Below, one piece after another: positions 7,068 to 16,039 of a DNA stretch of 19,386 bases. The stretch's first letter is position 1, and each line of letters begins with the position of its first letter. Made by a program: the position numbers and the translations under genes. The notes under the pieces were generated by a model. That model was not told the origin of the DNA. It worked only from the letters and a program-made list of their open reading frames with translations, and did no database searches. Origin of the DNA: JAKVCB01 sp963578605 (GTDB lineage Bacteria; Planctomycetota; Planctomycetia; Pirellulales; Lacipirellulaceae); NCBI GenBank assembly GCA_963578605.1, contig CAUZEA010000103.1, positions 1 through 19,386 on the forward strand, in the 5' to 3' direction.

Positions 7068-9500
7068 GTGGTTGACCAACGAAAACTACGACTGGTCGTT
7101 GGCGGTTTGATCATGGTGCTGCTGCCTCGGAGCGGGACCGTTGCTGGTGAATTCCGCGTCGAGCCCGTCTCGATTGTGCTTGCTGGCCCGGACGCATCCC
7201 AGCAGCTGGTTGCCAGCGTTCAACCGGCCGGTGGCGAATCCTCCGACGTTACTGGGAGCGTATCTTACGAAGTCTCGCAGCCGAAAATCGCTACGATTGA
7301 CCAGCACGGCCTGGTGCGGCCTTTGGCCGAGGGCCGCACGGAGATCGTAATTGGGCACCACGACAATCAGCTCGTCGTTCCCCTGGAGGTTAAGGGACTG
7401 CAAACTCCCGCGCCTGTTTCGTTTTCGTATGATATCATTCCGATCCTGACCAAGGCTGGTTGTAATTCGGGCGGTTGCCACGGTAAGGTGGAGGGTCAAA
7501 ACGGCTTCAAGTTGAGCATTTTTGGTTTTGATCCGGCTGCGGATTTTGACGCGATCGTGAACGAAGGTCGGGGGCGGCGTGTTTGGCTGGCGGCACCTGA
7601 GCGAAGTTTGCTACTAGCTAAGGCGACGGCTCAAATTCCCCACAAGGGTGGGCAAAAAATCGCACCCGACAGTTATCACCATAACAGCCTTCGTCGCTGG
7701 ATTTCAGAAGGGGCGCGATTTGCGACGGAAACGGACGAGGAGCGCCGTATCGTCGGTATCGAAGTCGAGCCTGCGCAACAGATTCTACTCGCAGGACAGT
7801 CGCAGCAATTGCGAGTAACCGCCGTGGATGCAGCAGGAAATCGCCGCTGTACGACTGTCGCCGCCGAATATGAATCGAACACCGAATCCATCGCAAAAGT
7901 TGATTCCACAGGTCTCATCCAGGTCGGTGATGTTCCGGGCGAAGCAGTGATCCTGGTTCGGTATTTGGAGCACGTCGATTTTTGCCAGATCACACTGCCG
8001 CGCCCGGAAGTAGTATTCCAACGTCCTCCCGAAATCAATTTCATCGATCGCCTCGTCTGGGACAAGCTCCAGCGACTCGGTATTGTCCCCAGTGAAATAG
8101 CTGATGACTCCATGTTCATGCGGCGCGTTTTTCTCGACACGATCGGGACCCTGCCAACGGCTGCCGAAGCACGCGCGTTTCTGACCGACTCCGCGTCTGA
8201 CAAGAGAGCCATGCTGATCGACGAGCTGTTGGAACGAGACGAGTATGCCGTCTACTGGGCGATGCAATGGCTCAACCTGCTGCGTGCAGATCGTTCGAAG
8301 ATCTCTGCGGAAGGGGCGCTGGCAATGCAGCGGTGGTTGCAACGAGTATTTGCCGAGAACCATCCGTACGACGAGATGGCTCGTGAGATACTTACGGTCC
8401 GAGGCAATACGTCGGCCGATGGCCCAGGCTCGTTTTATAAGGCCATCAAGGAGCCGGATGAACTTAGCCGATCACTCAGCCAATTGTTACTGGGAGTGCG
8501 GATCGAATGCGCACAATGCCATCATCATCCGTCCGAGCGATGGAGCCGGGAGGATTATGTCGGACTGGCTGGTTTCTTTACGGGAGTGAAACTGAAGAAG
8601 CTTCCCGCTGGCAAGGAGGCGATTATTTCGCAGGGAGGTGACGATCTGCCTCATCCACAAACTGGACAACTCGTTTCGGCGCGCGCCTTGGGTGCCACGC
8701 CCCCTGACTTTACCGATGTCGCCGATCGTCGGATCGTGCTGGCCGACTGGATGACCGCACCAGACAATCCATATTTCGCCAAGGCAATTGCGAACCGCCT
8801 ATGGGCGCACTACTTTGGCCGAGGTTTGATCGAACCGATCGACGACATCCGCGAGACCAACCCTGCTACCAACACGGCATTGATGCAGACGCTGGTGGAT
8901 CATCTGCGCCAGGTCAACTACGATTTGAAGCAGTTTACGCGAACGCTGTTGAACTCGCGCGTGTATCAGTTGAGTTCGTTAGCCAATTCCTCGAACGCCA
9001 ACGATTATCAGAACTTCTCCCACGCCGCGTACAAGTCGCTACCGGCGGAGGTGCTGCTCGACGCAATTTGTCAGAGCACAGGAGTTGGTGAAAAATTTGA
9101 TGGGTGGCCGAGAGGCTACCGTGCTATTGAAGTGTGGGACAACCGGATGCCTTCTTACTTCTTTCGTCTCTTCGGTCGCCCCGTGCGGGCAACCGTCTGC
9201 GAGTGCGAACGGAGCGACGAACCAAGTGTCGCTCAGGCACTCCACTTACTGAACTCACCAGAAATCGCGGACAAGGTCGGCTCACGGCAGGGTACCGCGC
9301 GAAAACTTGCTAATTCGGACTTGTCGGATGACGAAATTATTGAAGAATTATATCTGCATACAGTCTCTCGATTTCCCGAAGAAGTCGACAGGCGATCGAT
9401 GCTGCAGGCGTTTGCTGGCGTAGACACCGATCGCAGAGCGGCAGCTGAAGACGTTCTTTGGGCCTTGTTGAATTCGAAAGAATTCCTTTTCAATCATTGA
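7068..9500 (+). CDS. Secreted BIG2 / DUF1549 / DUF1553 protein
   Basis: A protein of 810 residues from the GTG at 7068, which gives a compact Sec signal (KLRLVVGGLIMVLLP, cleavage near residue 27). Two bacterial Ig-like (BIG2) domains lie at about 29-110 and 228-308. Between them is a cytochrome-like segment with the unusual spacing CNSGGCH (132-138), Cys-x4-Cys-His rather than CxxCH. DUF1549 follows at about 325-520 (MRRVFLDTIGTLPT; a second CAQCHHHP at 481-488), then DUF1553 at about 552-800 (FAKAIANRLWAHYFGRGLIE). The architecture is that of a known planctomycete family, usually followed by DUF1501 as here, 49 bp downstream. It probably acts in the periplasm or at the surface; the reaction is unknown. 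Heme attachment at CAQCH is inferred. The frame extends to TTG 7035, and an internal ATG lies at 7113. Confidence 0.94.
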   Translation: MVDQRKLRLVVGGLIMVLLPRSGTVAGEFRVEPVSIVLAGPDASQQLVASVQPAGGESSDVTGSVSYEVSQPKIATIDQHGLVRPLAEGRTEIVIGHHDNQLVVPLEVKGLQTPAPVSFSYDIIPILTKAGCNSGGCHGKVEGQNGFKLSIFGFDPAADFDAIVNEGRGRRVWLAAPERSLLLAKATAQIPHKGGQKIAPDSYHHNSLRRWISEGARFATETDEERRIVGIEVEPAQQILLAGQSQQLRVTAVDAAGNRRCTTVAAEYESNTESIAKVDSTGLIQVGDVPGEAVILVRYLEHVDFCQITLPRPEVVFQRPPEINFIDRLVWDKLQRLGIVPSEIADDSMFMRRVFLDTIGTLPTAAEARAFLTDSASDKRAMLIDELLERDEYAVYWAMQWLNLLRADRSKISAEGALAMQRWLQRVFAENHPYDEMAREILTVRGNTSADGPGSFYKAIKEPDELSRSLSQLLLGVRIECAQCHHHPSERWSREDYVGLAGFFTGVKLKKLPAGKEAIISQGGDDLPHPQTGQLVSARALGATPPDFTDVADRRIVLADWMTAPDNPYFAKAIANRLWAHYFGRGLIEPIDDIRETNPATNTALMQTLVDHLRQVNYDLKQFTRTLLNSRVYQLSSLANSSNANDYQNFSHAAYKSLPAEVLLDAICQSTGVGEKFDGWPRGYRAIEVWDNRMPSYFFRLFGRPVRATVCECERSDEPSVAQALHLLNSPEIADKVGSRQGTARKLANSDLSDDEIIEELYLHTVSRFPEEVDRRSMLQAFAGVDTDRRAAAEDVLWALLNSKEFLFNH

Positions 9501-9549
9501 TAACACGCACCACATTCGCTTCCAAAAAAATCCTTTCCGAGAGTGAATC

Positions 9550-10893
9550 ATGTTAAAGGTCAACGTTGGTAAAAAACGAGCGACCTGCTGCAACGGAGTC
9601 ACGCGAAGACACGCGTTGCGTCTTGGCGCTAGTGGATTGATCAGCGGTCTCACACTACCACGGTTGTTGGAATTGCAGGCCAAAGCGGCGGGGATCCAGC
9701 CACCGAAAGCCAAAGCGTGTATTTTTATCTTCCTGGAAGGTGGGCCGCCACACCAGGACATGTGGGATCCCAAGCCTGAGGCACCCGAGGAAATCCGCGG
9801 ACCATTCCGGGCCATCCAGACCAGTGTGCCTGGTACGTGGGTGACGGATCAGCTGCCAAGGTGCGCCAAGATTGCCGAAAAGTACACCATCGTCCGCAGC
9901 CACAGCCACACAATCAACGGTCACAGTACCGGCTACCACTACGTGATGACCGGACGCAAACCGACCTTCGCCGACGGCCTCAATCCTAAACCCTTCAACG
10001 AGTTCTATCCGTCCCTGGGTTCGATCGTCTCGCGAGAACTGGAATCAGGCGGCGCAATTCCAAAATACATCAACATTCCGCATCTGGTGGGGGCAGGTGG
10101 TCCTGGCTTCTATGGAGCTGAACATGCGCCATTTGTAATCGAGGCCGATCCGTCGCAGGCAGACTTTAAAGTGAAGGATTTACAGCCTGCTGCACGGCTG
10201 TCGGCGAAACGGCTGAGTGTGCGACAGAAGCTGCTGGCCGACATCGACCAACGGGAGCGCGACCTTAACAAAGGGCCCGCCGGGATGATGTCCACCTATT
10301 ACGAAAAGGCGTACAACCTGATTACCTCGCCAGAGGCAAAACGGGCATTCGACATTCAGAGCGAACCAACGTCAGTTCGCGAGGCATACGGGTACACTCA
10401 ACTTGGTCAATGTGCCTTGTTGGCCCGCAGGTTGATCGAAGCGGGTAGCCGATTCGTTGGTATCGATGCACCTGGCTGGGACGTGCACTACAACTGCTTT
10501 CCAAGTCTTCGCACTGACCTGATACCTTACGCCGATCGCGCGTTCAGCGCGTTGGTGACCGACCTCGATCAGTCCGGGATGCTCGACGAAACCCTGGTCA
10601 TCATGATGGGCGAAATGGGCCGCACTCCTCGCGTGAATGCCATGGCGGGTCGCGACCATTGGTCGATGGCTCAGTCGGTTGTGTTTGCCGGAGGTGGTAC
10701 CAAGCCCGGGCAGGTGATCGGCGCTACCGACAAACATGCTGCCGCTCCAATCTCGGACCCGGTCAGCGTTCCTGATATCCTCCGGACCATAAGCATCTTG
10801 ATGGGGATTGATCCCGACCGGATGTATTACGATCCTCTGGGGCGGCCGGTGCCGATTGTCGATGGCGGTAAGATCATACCAGGGCTCATTTAG
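9550..10893 (+). CDS. DUF1501 protein, Tat-exported
   Basis: A protein of 447 residues. The N-terminus has a twin-arginine motif (VTRRHALRLGASGL, RR at 19-20) followed by a hydrophobic stretch. DUF1501 fills the rest. Landmarks are GGPPHQDMWD (64-73), HSHTINGHSTGYH (118-130), GWDVH (309-313), GEMGRTPR (354-361) and GRDHW (367-371). DUF1501 has a sulfatase/alkaline-phosphatase-like fold, and these Asp/His clusters resemble its metal-binding positions. Whether it hydrolyses sulfate or phosphate esters is not established. It sits 49 bp after the DUF1549/1553 gene and 67 bp before the PPC gene, so the three are probably co-transcribed. Tat export fits a metalloprotein folded before export. Length and landmarks look intact. 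Confidence 0.95.
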   Translation: MLKVNVGKKRATCCNGVTRRHALRLGASGLISGLTLPRLLELQAKAAGIQPPKAKACIFIFLEGGPPHQDMWDPKPEAPEEIRGPFRAIQTSVPGTWVTDQLPRCAKIAEKYTIVRSHSHTINGHSTGYHYVMTGRKPTFADGLNPKPFNEFYPSLGSIVSRELESGGAIPKYINIPHLVGAGGPGFYGAEHAPFVIEADPSQADFKVKDLQPAARLSAKRLSVRQKLLADIDQRERDLNKGPAGMMSTYYEKAYNLITSPEAKRAFDIQSEPTSVREAYGYTQLGQCALLARRLIEAGSRFVGIDAPGWDVHYNCFPSLRTDLIPYADRAFSALVTDLDQSGMLDETLVIMMGEMGRTPRVNAMAGRDHWSMAQSVVFAGGGTKPGQVIGATDKHAAAPISDPVSVPDILRTISILMGIDPDRMYYDPLGRPVPIVDGGKIIPGLI

Positions 10894-10960
10894 TTTGCGG
10901 TTCGTGGTTTGTGGCAATGGTGCACGTCATTTCTTGAGAACCACATACCCGGATCCATTC

Positions 10961-13297
10961 ATGCGAAACCATCACCTTTGGCTCACGTTGGTGATTACGG
11001 CGATTTGCCTCCATGCTGCGCGCGGGCAACAGCCGCCAAGCATTGCTTACGTGAATCCACCTGGTGGCCAGGCAGGACAGACCCTCGAAGTTCTTTTGGG
11101 TGGATACGACTGGACGCCGGATATGCAGGTCTTCGTCCTCGATCCTCGAGTAAAACTCGAGATCCTGGCACCACCCGGGCCGGTCATCGTGCCGGAGCCG
11201 CCCTACTGGTTCGGCCGGGGCTCGCCGAGGGCTTTTCCGCTGCCTCGTGAAACACGAGCCCGTTTCACGATCCCCTCCGATATGCCAGCCGGAATCGTGC
11301 GGTGGCAAGCCGTCAATGCCAATGGAGCGAGCAAGGCCAGCCATTTCATGGTGGGACACGGTAGCGAGATCGTAGAAATTGCGGACCGGAAAGGACCGCA
11401 GCAACTTGGTTCACTACCCGTGACAATTTCTGGGCAGATCACAAAGATCGAGGAAGTCGATCGTTTCTGTTTTACGCCCGAGAAAAATAGCCTCATGAAC
11501 TGCTCGGTCGTCACCCACGCCATCCAGTCCCCGCTGAATGCCGTCGTGGAAGTCCACGATGAAGTGGGTCGGTTAGTTGCGGATGTCGCCGATACTGAGG
11601 GCCGCGATTGCAACCTCATATTTTCCACGGAAGCTGCCCGTCAATATACAGTAAGCATCCATGACGTCGATTTTCGTGGAAATCGCACGTTCGTTTACCG
11701 GCTGTCCATCACTGACGGGCCGCGCGTGGTCGCCACGATTCCGGCAGCCGGTCGTCGGGGTGAGACACGCCCGATCGAGTTCGTTGGTTACGGCGTTGCG
11801 ACCGGTAAGGCCAAACTCGAATCGATCACGCGCGAAGTTGAATTTCCCGCGGATGAACAGACCACGTCGTTCCCTTACCAATTGGAAACTGCTTACGGAA
11901 CCACGCCTCCATTTAAGTTATTGCTGAGCGACCTCGAGCAAACGGTCGAACCTTCGGGCGAACCTACCGACACGCATCGGTTGAATATGCCTGGTTCGGT
12001 CACTGGCACGATTGAGGGAACCTTCGACGAAGACCGCTATCTGGTCGACGGCAAGAAAGACGATGTCTGGGCGTTATCGCTCGAAGCGACCAGGTTTGGA
12101 TCGCCACTCGACGTGGTGTTGTCGATTCTTGATCCGGCCGGTAAGGAACTTGCCCGCAACGACGACTTGCCGGAAACCACCGATGCAGGTTTGCAATTTA
12201 CGGTACCCGCAGACGGAACTTATCAACTTGGTGTGGCCAATGTTTCCGGCAAGAGTGGCAATCGAGGGGCAACCTACCGATTGGTCATCACAAAGGCCAT
12301 CCCGGACTTCACGCTCAGCCTGCCAGAATTGGTCAACGTACCGATTGGCGACAAGGCGTCATTGGAGGTCAAAGTGACCAACGTGGCCGGTTTCAATGAA
12401 CCAATCGCAATTTCGATTTCTGGCCTGCCGGCGGGAGTCACCGTGGAAAAAGACTTGACGATCCCAGCCGGAAAAACGTCACTCGGGATTGAATTGACTG
12501 CGGTTGCCGATTCTGCGGTTCACGCCTCGTTCGCCACGGTCACTGGGACCGCCACGATTGGTGAAACCCAAGTCACCCACCCGGCGGGAAGTGTGTTGGT
12601 TGCGACCACCCTGAAACCACCTTTTTCCATCGAAGGAGAAAGAAAAAATGATGTGACCAAATGGCCGCGCGGAACGACGTTTCCCGCCCCGGTAATGATC
12701 GAACGATCGGAAGGTTTTGACGGTGAAATTGTGCTTGAAATGTCATCTGCGCAGGGGTACCACCGCCAGGGTATCACCGGGCCTGAATTGGTCGTGCCAC
12801 CCGGTGTCGAGCGAATCCTGTATCCCATTTTTCTGCCGGAATGGCTCGAAACATCACGCACCTCTCGGCTAGTCGTCAATGGAGTTGCCAAGGTGGCTGA
12901 CCCTCAAGGCAATGTTCACTACCTGGTAAGTCGCTTGAAAGATCGCCTTGGTTTTATGCCGGTAGGCGCTTTGTTGAAGATTTCCAGCGACGTGGACGAA
13001 TTGCAAGTGAATCAAGGTGATCCATTCGAAATTCCGCTGACGATCCACCGCGCTCGTCAGCTTTTGGAACCAACCCGGCTGGAATTGCGTGCCAATGAAC
13101 AATTGCACGGTCTGTTATCTGTCGATTCTGTGAGTGTTCCGGCCGAGCAGAGTTCGACGCAGTTTCGAGTGGTTCCCACCGCCGACAGCGACCTGACGGG
13201 GAACCACAAACTGACCATACGTGCAACGGTACTGAAAGACGGAAAATACCCGGTCGTATCGGAAACAAGTGTGCTCGTGTCGGTGGTATCACATTAG
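10961..13297 (+). CDS. Secreted PPC-domain surface protein
   Basis: A protein of 778 residues from the ATG at 10961. The frame is open further upstream into the DUF1501 gene, but only this start gives a clean signal peptide (HLWLTLVITAICLHAARG). Residues 24-130 form an Ig/TIG-like domain beginning PSIAYVNPPGGQAGQTLEV. Two pre-peptidase C-terminal-like beta domains follow, at about 146-251 (weaker) and 345-444 (clear: VTGTIEGTFDEDRYLVDGKK, then GTYQLGVANVSG). After these come further beta-rich repeats to the end (SISGLPAGVTVEKDLTIPAG). No protease domain is seen, so it is more likely a binding or structural partner than an enzyme. As the third gene of the operon it may help dock the products to the cell surface or a polymer; that is inference. 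No terminator hairpin is evident after the stop. Confidence 0.9.
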   Translation: MRNHHLWLTLVITAICLHAARGQQPPSIAYVNPPGGQAGQTLEVLLGGYDWTPDMQVFVLDPRVKLEILAPPGPVIVPEPPYWFGRGSPRAFPLPRETRARFTIPSDMPAGIVRWQAVNANGASKASHFMVGHGSEIVEIADRKGPQQLGSLPVTISGQITKIEEVDRFCFTPEKNSLMNCSVVTHAIQSPLNAVVEVHDEVGRLVADVADTEGRDCNLIFSTEAARQYTVSIHDVDFRGNRTFVYRLSITDGPRVVATIPAAGRRGETRPIEFVGYGVATGKAKLESITREVEFPADEQTTSFPYQLETAYGTTPPFKLLLSDLEQTVEPSGEPTDTHRLNMPGSVTGTIEGTFDEDRYLVDGKKDDVWALSLEATRFGSPLDVVLSILDPAGKELARNDDLPETTDAGLQFTVPADGTYQLGVANVSGKSGNRGATYRLVITKAIPDFTLSLPELVNVPIGDKASLEVKVTNVAGFNEPIAISISGLPAGVTVEKDLTIPAGKTSLGIELTAVADSAVHASFATVTGTATIGETQVTHPAGSVLVATTLKPPFSIEGERKNDVTKWPRGTTFPAPVMIERSEGFDGEIVLEMSSAQGYHRQGITGPELVVPPGVERILYPIFLPEWLETSRTSRLVVNGVAKVADPQGNVHYLVSRLKDRLGFMPVGALLKISSDVDELQVNQGDPFEIPLTIHRARQLLEPTRLELRANEQLHGLLSVDSVSVPAEQSSTQFRVVPTADSDLTGNHKLTIRATVLKDGKYPVVSETSVLVSVVSH

Positions 13298-13652
13298 ATA
13301 AGAGATTAAGAAAAACTGCCAAGAGACACACGCTTTTGCAGCTTGTAGATGGGGTGCCCGGACAAACCTGTTTTCCCTTGGATGGTTTCAGCGAAGAATC
13401 TCTTCAGTGGCAGTGGTTCCCTTCACGGATAACGGAACCCAGACGGCCGCGCTGGCCCCGCTGCCTGGAGAAAACGGCGTCGCATCAATGAGGACGTCAT
13501 TGCAAGTCTCCCACGCAAACAACATTTTCCAGTTCGTTTTTCATTTCATCTCAAAGCACATGAATAAGCCATCTGGATTGGAATCGAAGCAATCAAAGAT
13601 ACAATCGTTGCTGGCCTACCCTCTGACCACCGAGCAGAACGAGGTAAAATCC
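13298..13652. other. Spacer before the beta-helix gene
   Basis: This 355-bp stretch has no supported gene of its own. The frame of the beta-helix gene is open from about 13302, with possible earlier starts at GTG 13407 and ATG 13560, but its translation upstream of 13653 does not look like a signal peptide or a domain. No clear promoter or terminator was found. Confidence 0.5.
13641..13644 (+). promoter_or_regulatory. Shine-Dalgarno site for the GTG start at 13653
   Basis: GAGG with eight bases to the GTG at 13653. It supports that start because a good signal peptide begins exactly there. Confidence 0.55.
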
Positions 13653-15347
13653 GTGAACAATTTACAGAGAATTGCACTCTGTATGGCCTGCTGCCTGGCT
13701 TTCGGGCTCCCCGTGCCCTTGACCGTCGCCGCTCCGGTGTCCGTCAGGGACTTCGGCGCAGTCGGGGACGGAAATTCCGATGATTCGAAAGCTTTTCAGA
13801 AGGCTTTTGAAGCGGCTGAAGGAGATGTGCTGATACCGCCGGGGCGATACAAGGTCGCCAATGTGGAGATTCCTGATGGCACGACGGCACATGGGGTGGG
13901 CGCCAAGTCGGTGATCGTGGTGCCGCGGAGTACTGGTTGCGCATTCCGCGTGGGATCCGACTGCACGGTGATGGACCTTAAGTTTACCTCCGAGAGTGGT
14001 CCCGCCAAGGGCCTGGGCACCCCACCGGGCACCGTGCACGGTGAGTCGACACCGCCTTACTGGACCAAACGTCTGACGCTCATCCGGCTCCTGTTTGAAA
14101 ACGTCAAAGGATGCGCCATTTCGCTCAATCACGTGCGCGGCTTCACCATCAGCGACTGTCATTTTCTCAATATCGGGACTGCAATCGCTCTGGATTTCAG
14201 CCACAACGGCCTGGTATCCGGCAATCAGATCAACAATGCGGCAAACCATGGCATCATGTTCTGGGGGAGTTGGAAATACGACCCATTAGAGAGGGTCTCG
14301 GATGTGATCTTTGCGAATAATTGCCTGAACCGCGGTGGCCGGGGCGCCATCTGGGGCATGGGTGGCAGGCAAATCGTGATGGCAGGCAACGTCATCGATG
14401 GCGCAGAAGCCTTTGGGCTCGATCTGGAGTGGTGCGAGGATTCGACCATAGTGGGGAATATGGTGACTAACTGTAGCAACGCAGGGATAGCGCTCTTCGC
14501 GGCGTGTTCCAACGTGACGATTTCCGGCAACAGTGTGGTGATTGGCAACTCTCCTGATGGTCAGCATGCTGGAATCTGGCTGGCCCGACGTACCCCGCGC
14601 TACGTCTTTGATGAGGGTCACCGCCTCGTGGCTATCACGGGCAATTCGATCCGTGTCGAGGGCGACCAGCCCCGCCGCGGCATTTTCATCGGAGACACAT
14701 CGTCAAACATCGTCTATCAAGGCAATGTGATGCAGAACGCCAACATCGTTGACCGAAGTGGTAAGCCAACCGAAACTCAAGCCAGCGATGAGCCAACAGC
14801 GACAATGACCGTGTTAAAGCTCAGCCAGAAATGGCAGTTCAAACCCGATCCCGACGACCAGGGCATCCAGGACCAGTGGTTTGCCAGCCAGTTCGACGAT
14901 AGCAGTTGGAGTGTCCTACGATCGGACCAGAAGACAGGCTGGGAGAGCCAGGCATTCGAGGGTTACGTGGGGTACGGCTGGTACCGGGCTGAGCTACCCA
15001 AACTCCCGCAACGCTCTCCGGATTTTAAGTATCTCTATTTCGGTGGCGTGGACGAGCAGGCATGGGTTTACATTAACGGTCAATTGGTCGGCGAACACAC
15101 GGTCGAAACGACGGGCCAATCCATCGAGATTTTGTGGAATGAGCCGTTCAGTATAGATGTGACGAAGCATCTTCGCATTGATGGGCCCAACATCGTGGCG
15201 GTGCGGGTCCACAATTTAGCTTCCATGGGCGGGATTTGGAAACCCGTGTACCTGATTCTCAGCGACACGACTGCCTCTCTGCTGCACCAGCAGGAAGCGA
15301 TCCGTCTGTCAGCATGGGAACCTTTATCCCTTCAAAACCGCTGGTGA
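13653..15347 (+). CDS. Secreted pectate-lyase-like beta-helix protein with C-terminal sugar-binding-like domain
   Basis: A protein of 564 residues from the GTG at 13653, giving the signal LQRIALCMACCLAFGLPVPL (cleavage near residue 27). It begins with the hallmark of the pectate-lyase superfamily 3 / GH28-like beta-helix, VSVRDFGAVGDGNSDD. Parallel beta-helix coils continue to about residue 375, seen as repeated Asn-rich turns (ISGNSVVIGNS, ITGNSIRVEG, VYQGNVMQNA). From about 385 a different domain resembles the beta-jelly-roll sugar-binding domain of GH2-type enzymes: WYRAELPKLP, YLYFGGVDEQAWVYINGQ and GPNIVAVRVHN. The substrate is probably a polysaccharide, not identifiable here. Catalytic residues could not be assigned, so lyase or hydrolase activity is open. 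It heads a rightward run of carbohydrate-type genes that are otherwise damaged. Confidence 0.87.
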   Translation: MNNLQRIALCMACCLAFGLPVPLTVAAPVSVRDFGAVGDGNSDDSKAFQKAFEAAEGDVLIPPGRYKVANVEIPDGTTAHGVGAKSVIVVPRSTGCAFRVGSDCTVMDLKFTSESGPAKGLGTPPGTVHGESTPPYWTKRLTLIRLLFENVKGCAISLNHVRGFTISDCHFLNIGTAIALDFSHNGLVSGNQINNAANHGIMFWGSWKYDPLERVSDVIFANNCLNRGGRGAIWGMGGRQIVMAGNVIDGAEAFGLDLEWCEDSTIVGNMVTNCSNAGIALFAACSNVTISGNSVVIGNSPDGQHAGIWLARRTPRYVFDEGHRLVAITGNSIRVEGDQPRRGIFIGDTSSNIVYQGNVMQNANIVDRSGKPTETQASDEPTATMTVLKLSQKWQFKPDPDDQGIQDQWFASQFDDSSWSVLRSDQKTGWESQAFEGYVGYGWYRAELPKLPQRSPDFKYLYFGGVDEQAWVYINGQLVGEHTVETTGQSIEILWNEPFSIDVTKHLRIDGPNIVAVRVHNLASMGGIWKPVYLILSDTTASLLHQQEAIRLSAWEPLSLQNRW

Positions 15348-15584
15348 CGAGGAGTTTTCTCGATGGGTCGTTTCGCGGTGCACAGTAGCACGCGGGGCAA
15401 TCGGGACCGCTGCTTACAGTATCGAACAACACTAAAGTCGAATTAACGGAGACCATCATCCTGTCTTGAACCGTGTCACAGTCACCTTGATGGAACAGCC
15501 GTAGGGGGAAATGGAACTTTCAGGTGGGCAGGTTTGGCTCAATACGCGGGCGGCGAGCGTTTGGCTGGCGCAACTCTTGCCTGA

Positions 15585-15958
15585 GTCTGCCACGCTGGCT
15601 TTACAATAACTGTGAGTGTAAGCGCAACTGCCGCGGCGATGATGATGACAACCTGCCAGATCAAATCCGTGTGGGATGTTTTTAGAAAGATCATGGGGCT
15701 ATTCGGCGGAAGCCTGGCCGGCGTGTTTGCACTCGGCATATTCACGCACCGCGCAAACGGTGCTGAAGCTCTGATTGGTGGAATTGCCGCCGCGGTTGTC
15801 CTCTTTTTCATGCAAGCCACACCTGGATCCACTTCCTTCTTTACGCCGGGATCGGCGTCACTACCTGTGTCGTGGTCGGCGACCTGGCGAGCCTGCTCGT
15901 ACTTGGCCACCGGCAACCTTTGAACAGCCTGGCAATATTCACCCTAAGGAAAAGGTAG
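15585..15958 (+). pseudogene. C-terminal remnant of a sodium:solute symporter (SSS family), frameshifted
   Basis: The first frame gives VWDVFRKIMGLFGGSLAGVF, then LGIFTHRANGAEALIGGIAA, both typical of the last membrane segments of SSS symporters. Near 15825 the similarity jumps to another frame reading IHFLLYAGIGVTTCVVVG and DLASLLVLGHRQPLNSLAIF, ending in a natural-looking tail at the TAG 15956-15958. The jump equals loss of one base. The upstream frame is stopped by a TGA at 15582-15584, and the N-terminal part of the transporter (several hundred residues) is absent. The 5' breakpoint is therefore uncertain. A 103-residue frame starting at GTG 15612 exists but is very unlikely to be functional. 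The parent gene probably imported a sugar or related solute, consistent with its neighbours. Confidence 0.82.
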
Positions 15959-16039
15959 CGACAGGGAAGACCTACAGGCTGGCCGGGTTCACGAAACCCG
16001 AGCAATGAAACCAAACATCCCGTTGAAAGGTTAAAAGGC

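Noticed and set aside
10808..10960. Upstream extension of the PPC protein overlapping the DUF1501 gene
   Set aside because: The extension reads as shadow of the DUF1501 C-terminus; the ATG at 10961 opens a clean signal peptide.
13298..13340. Rho-independent terminator after the operon
   Set aside because: The sequence after the TAG is A-rich but has no GC stem followed by a T-run.
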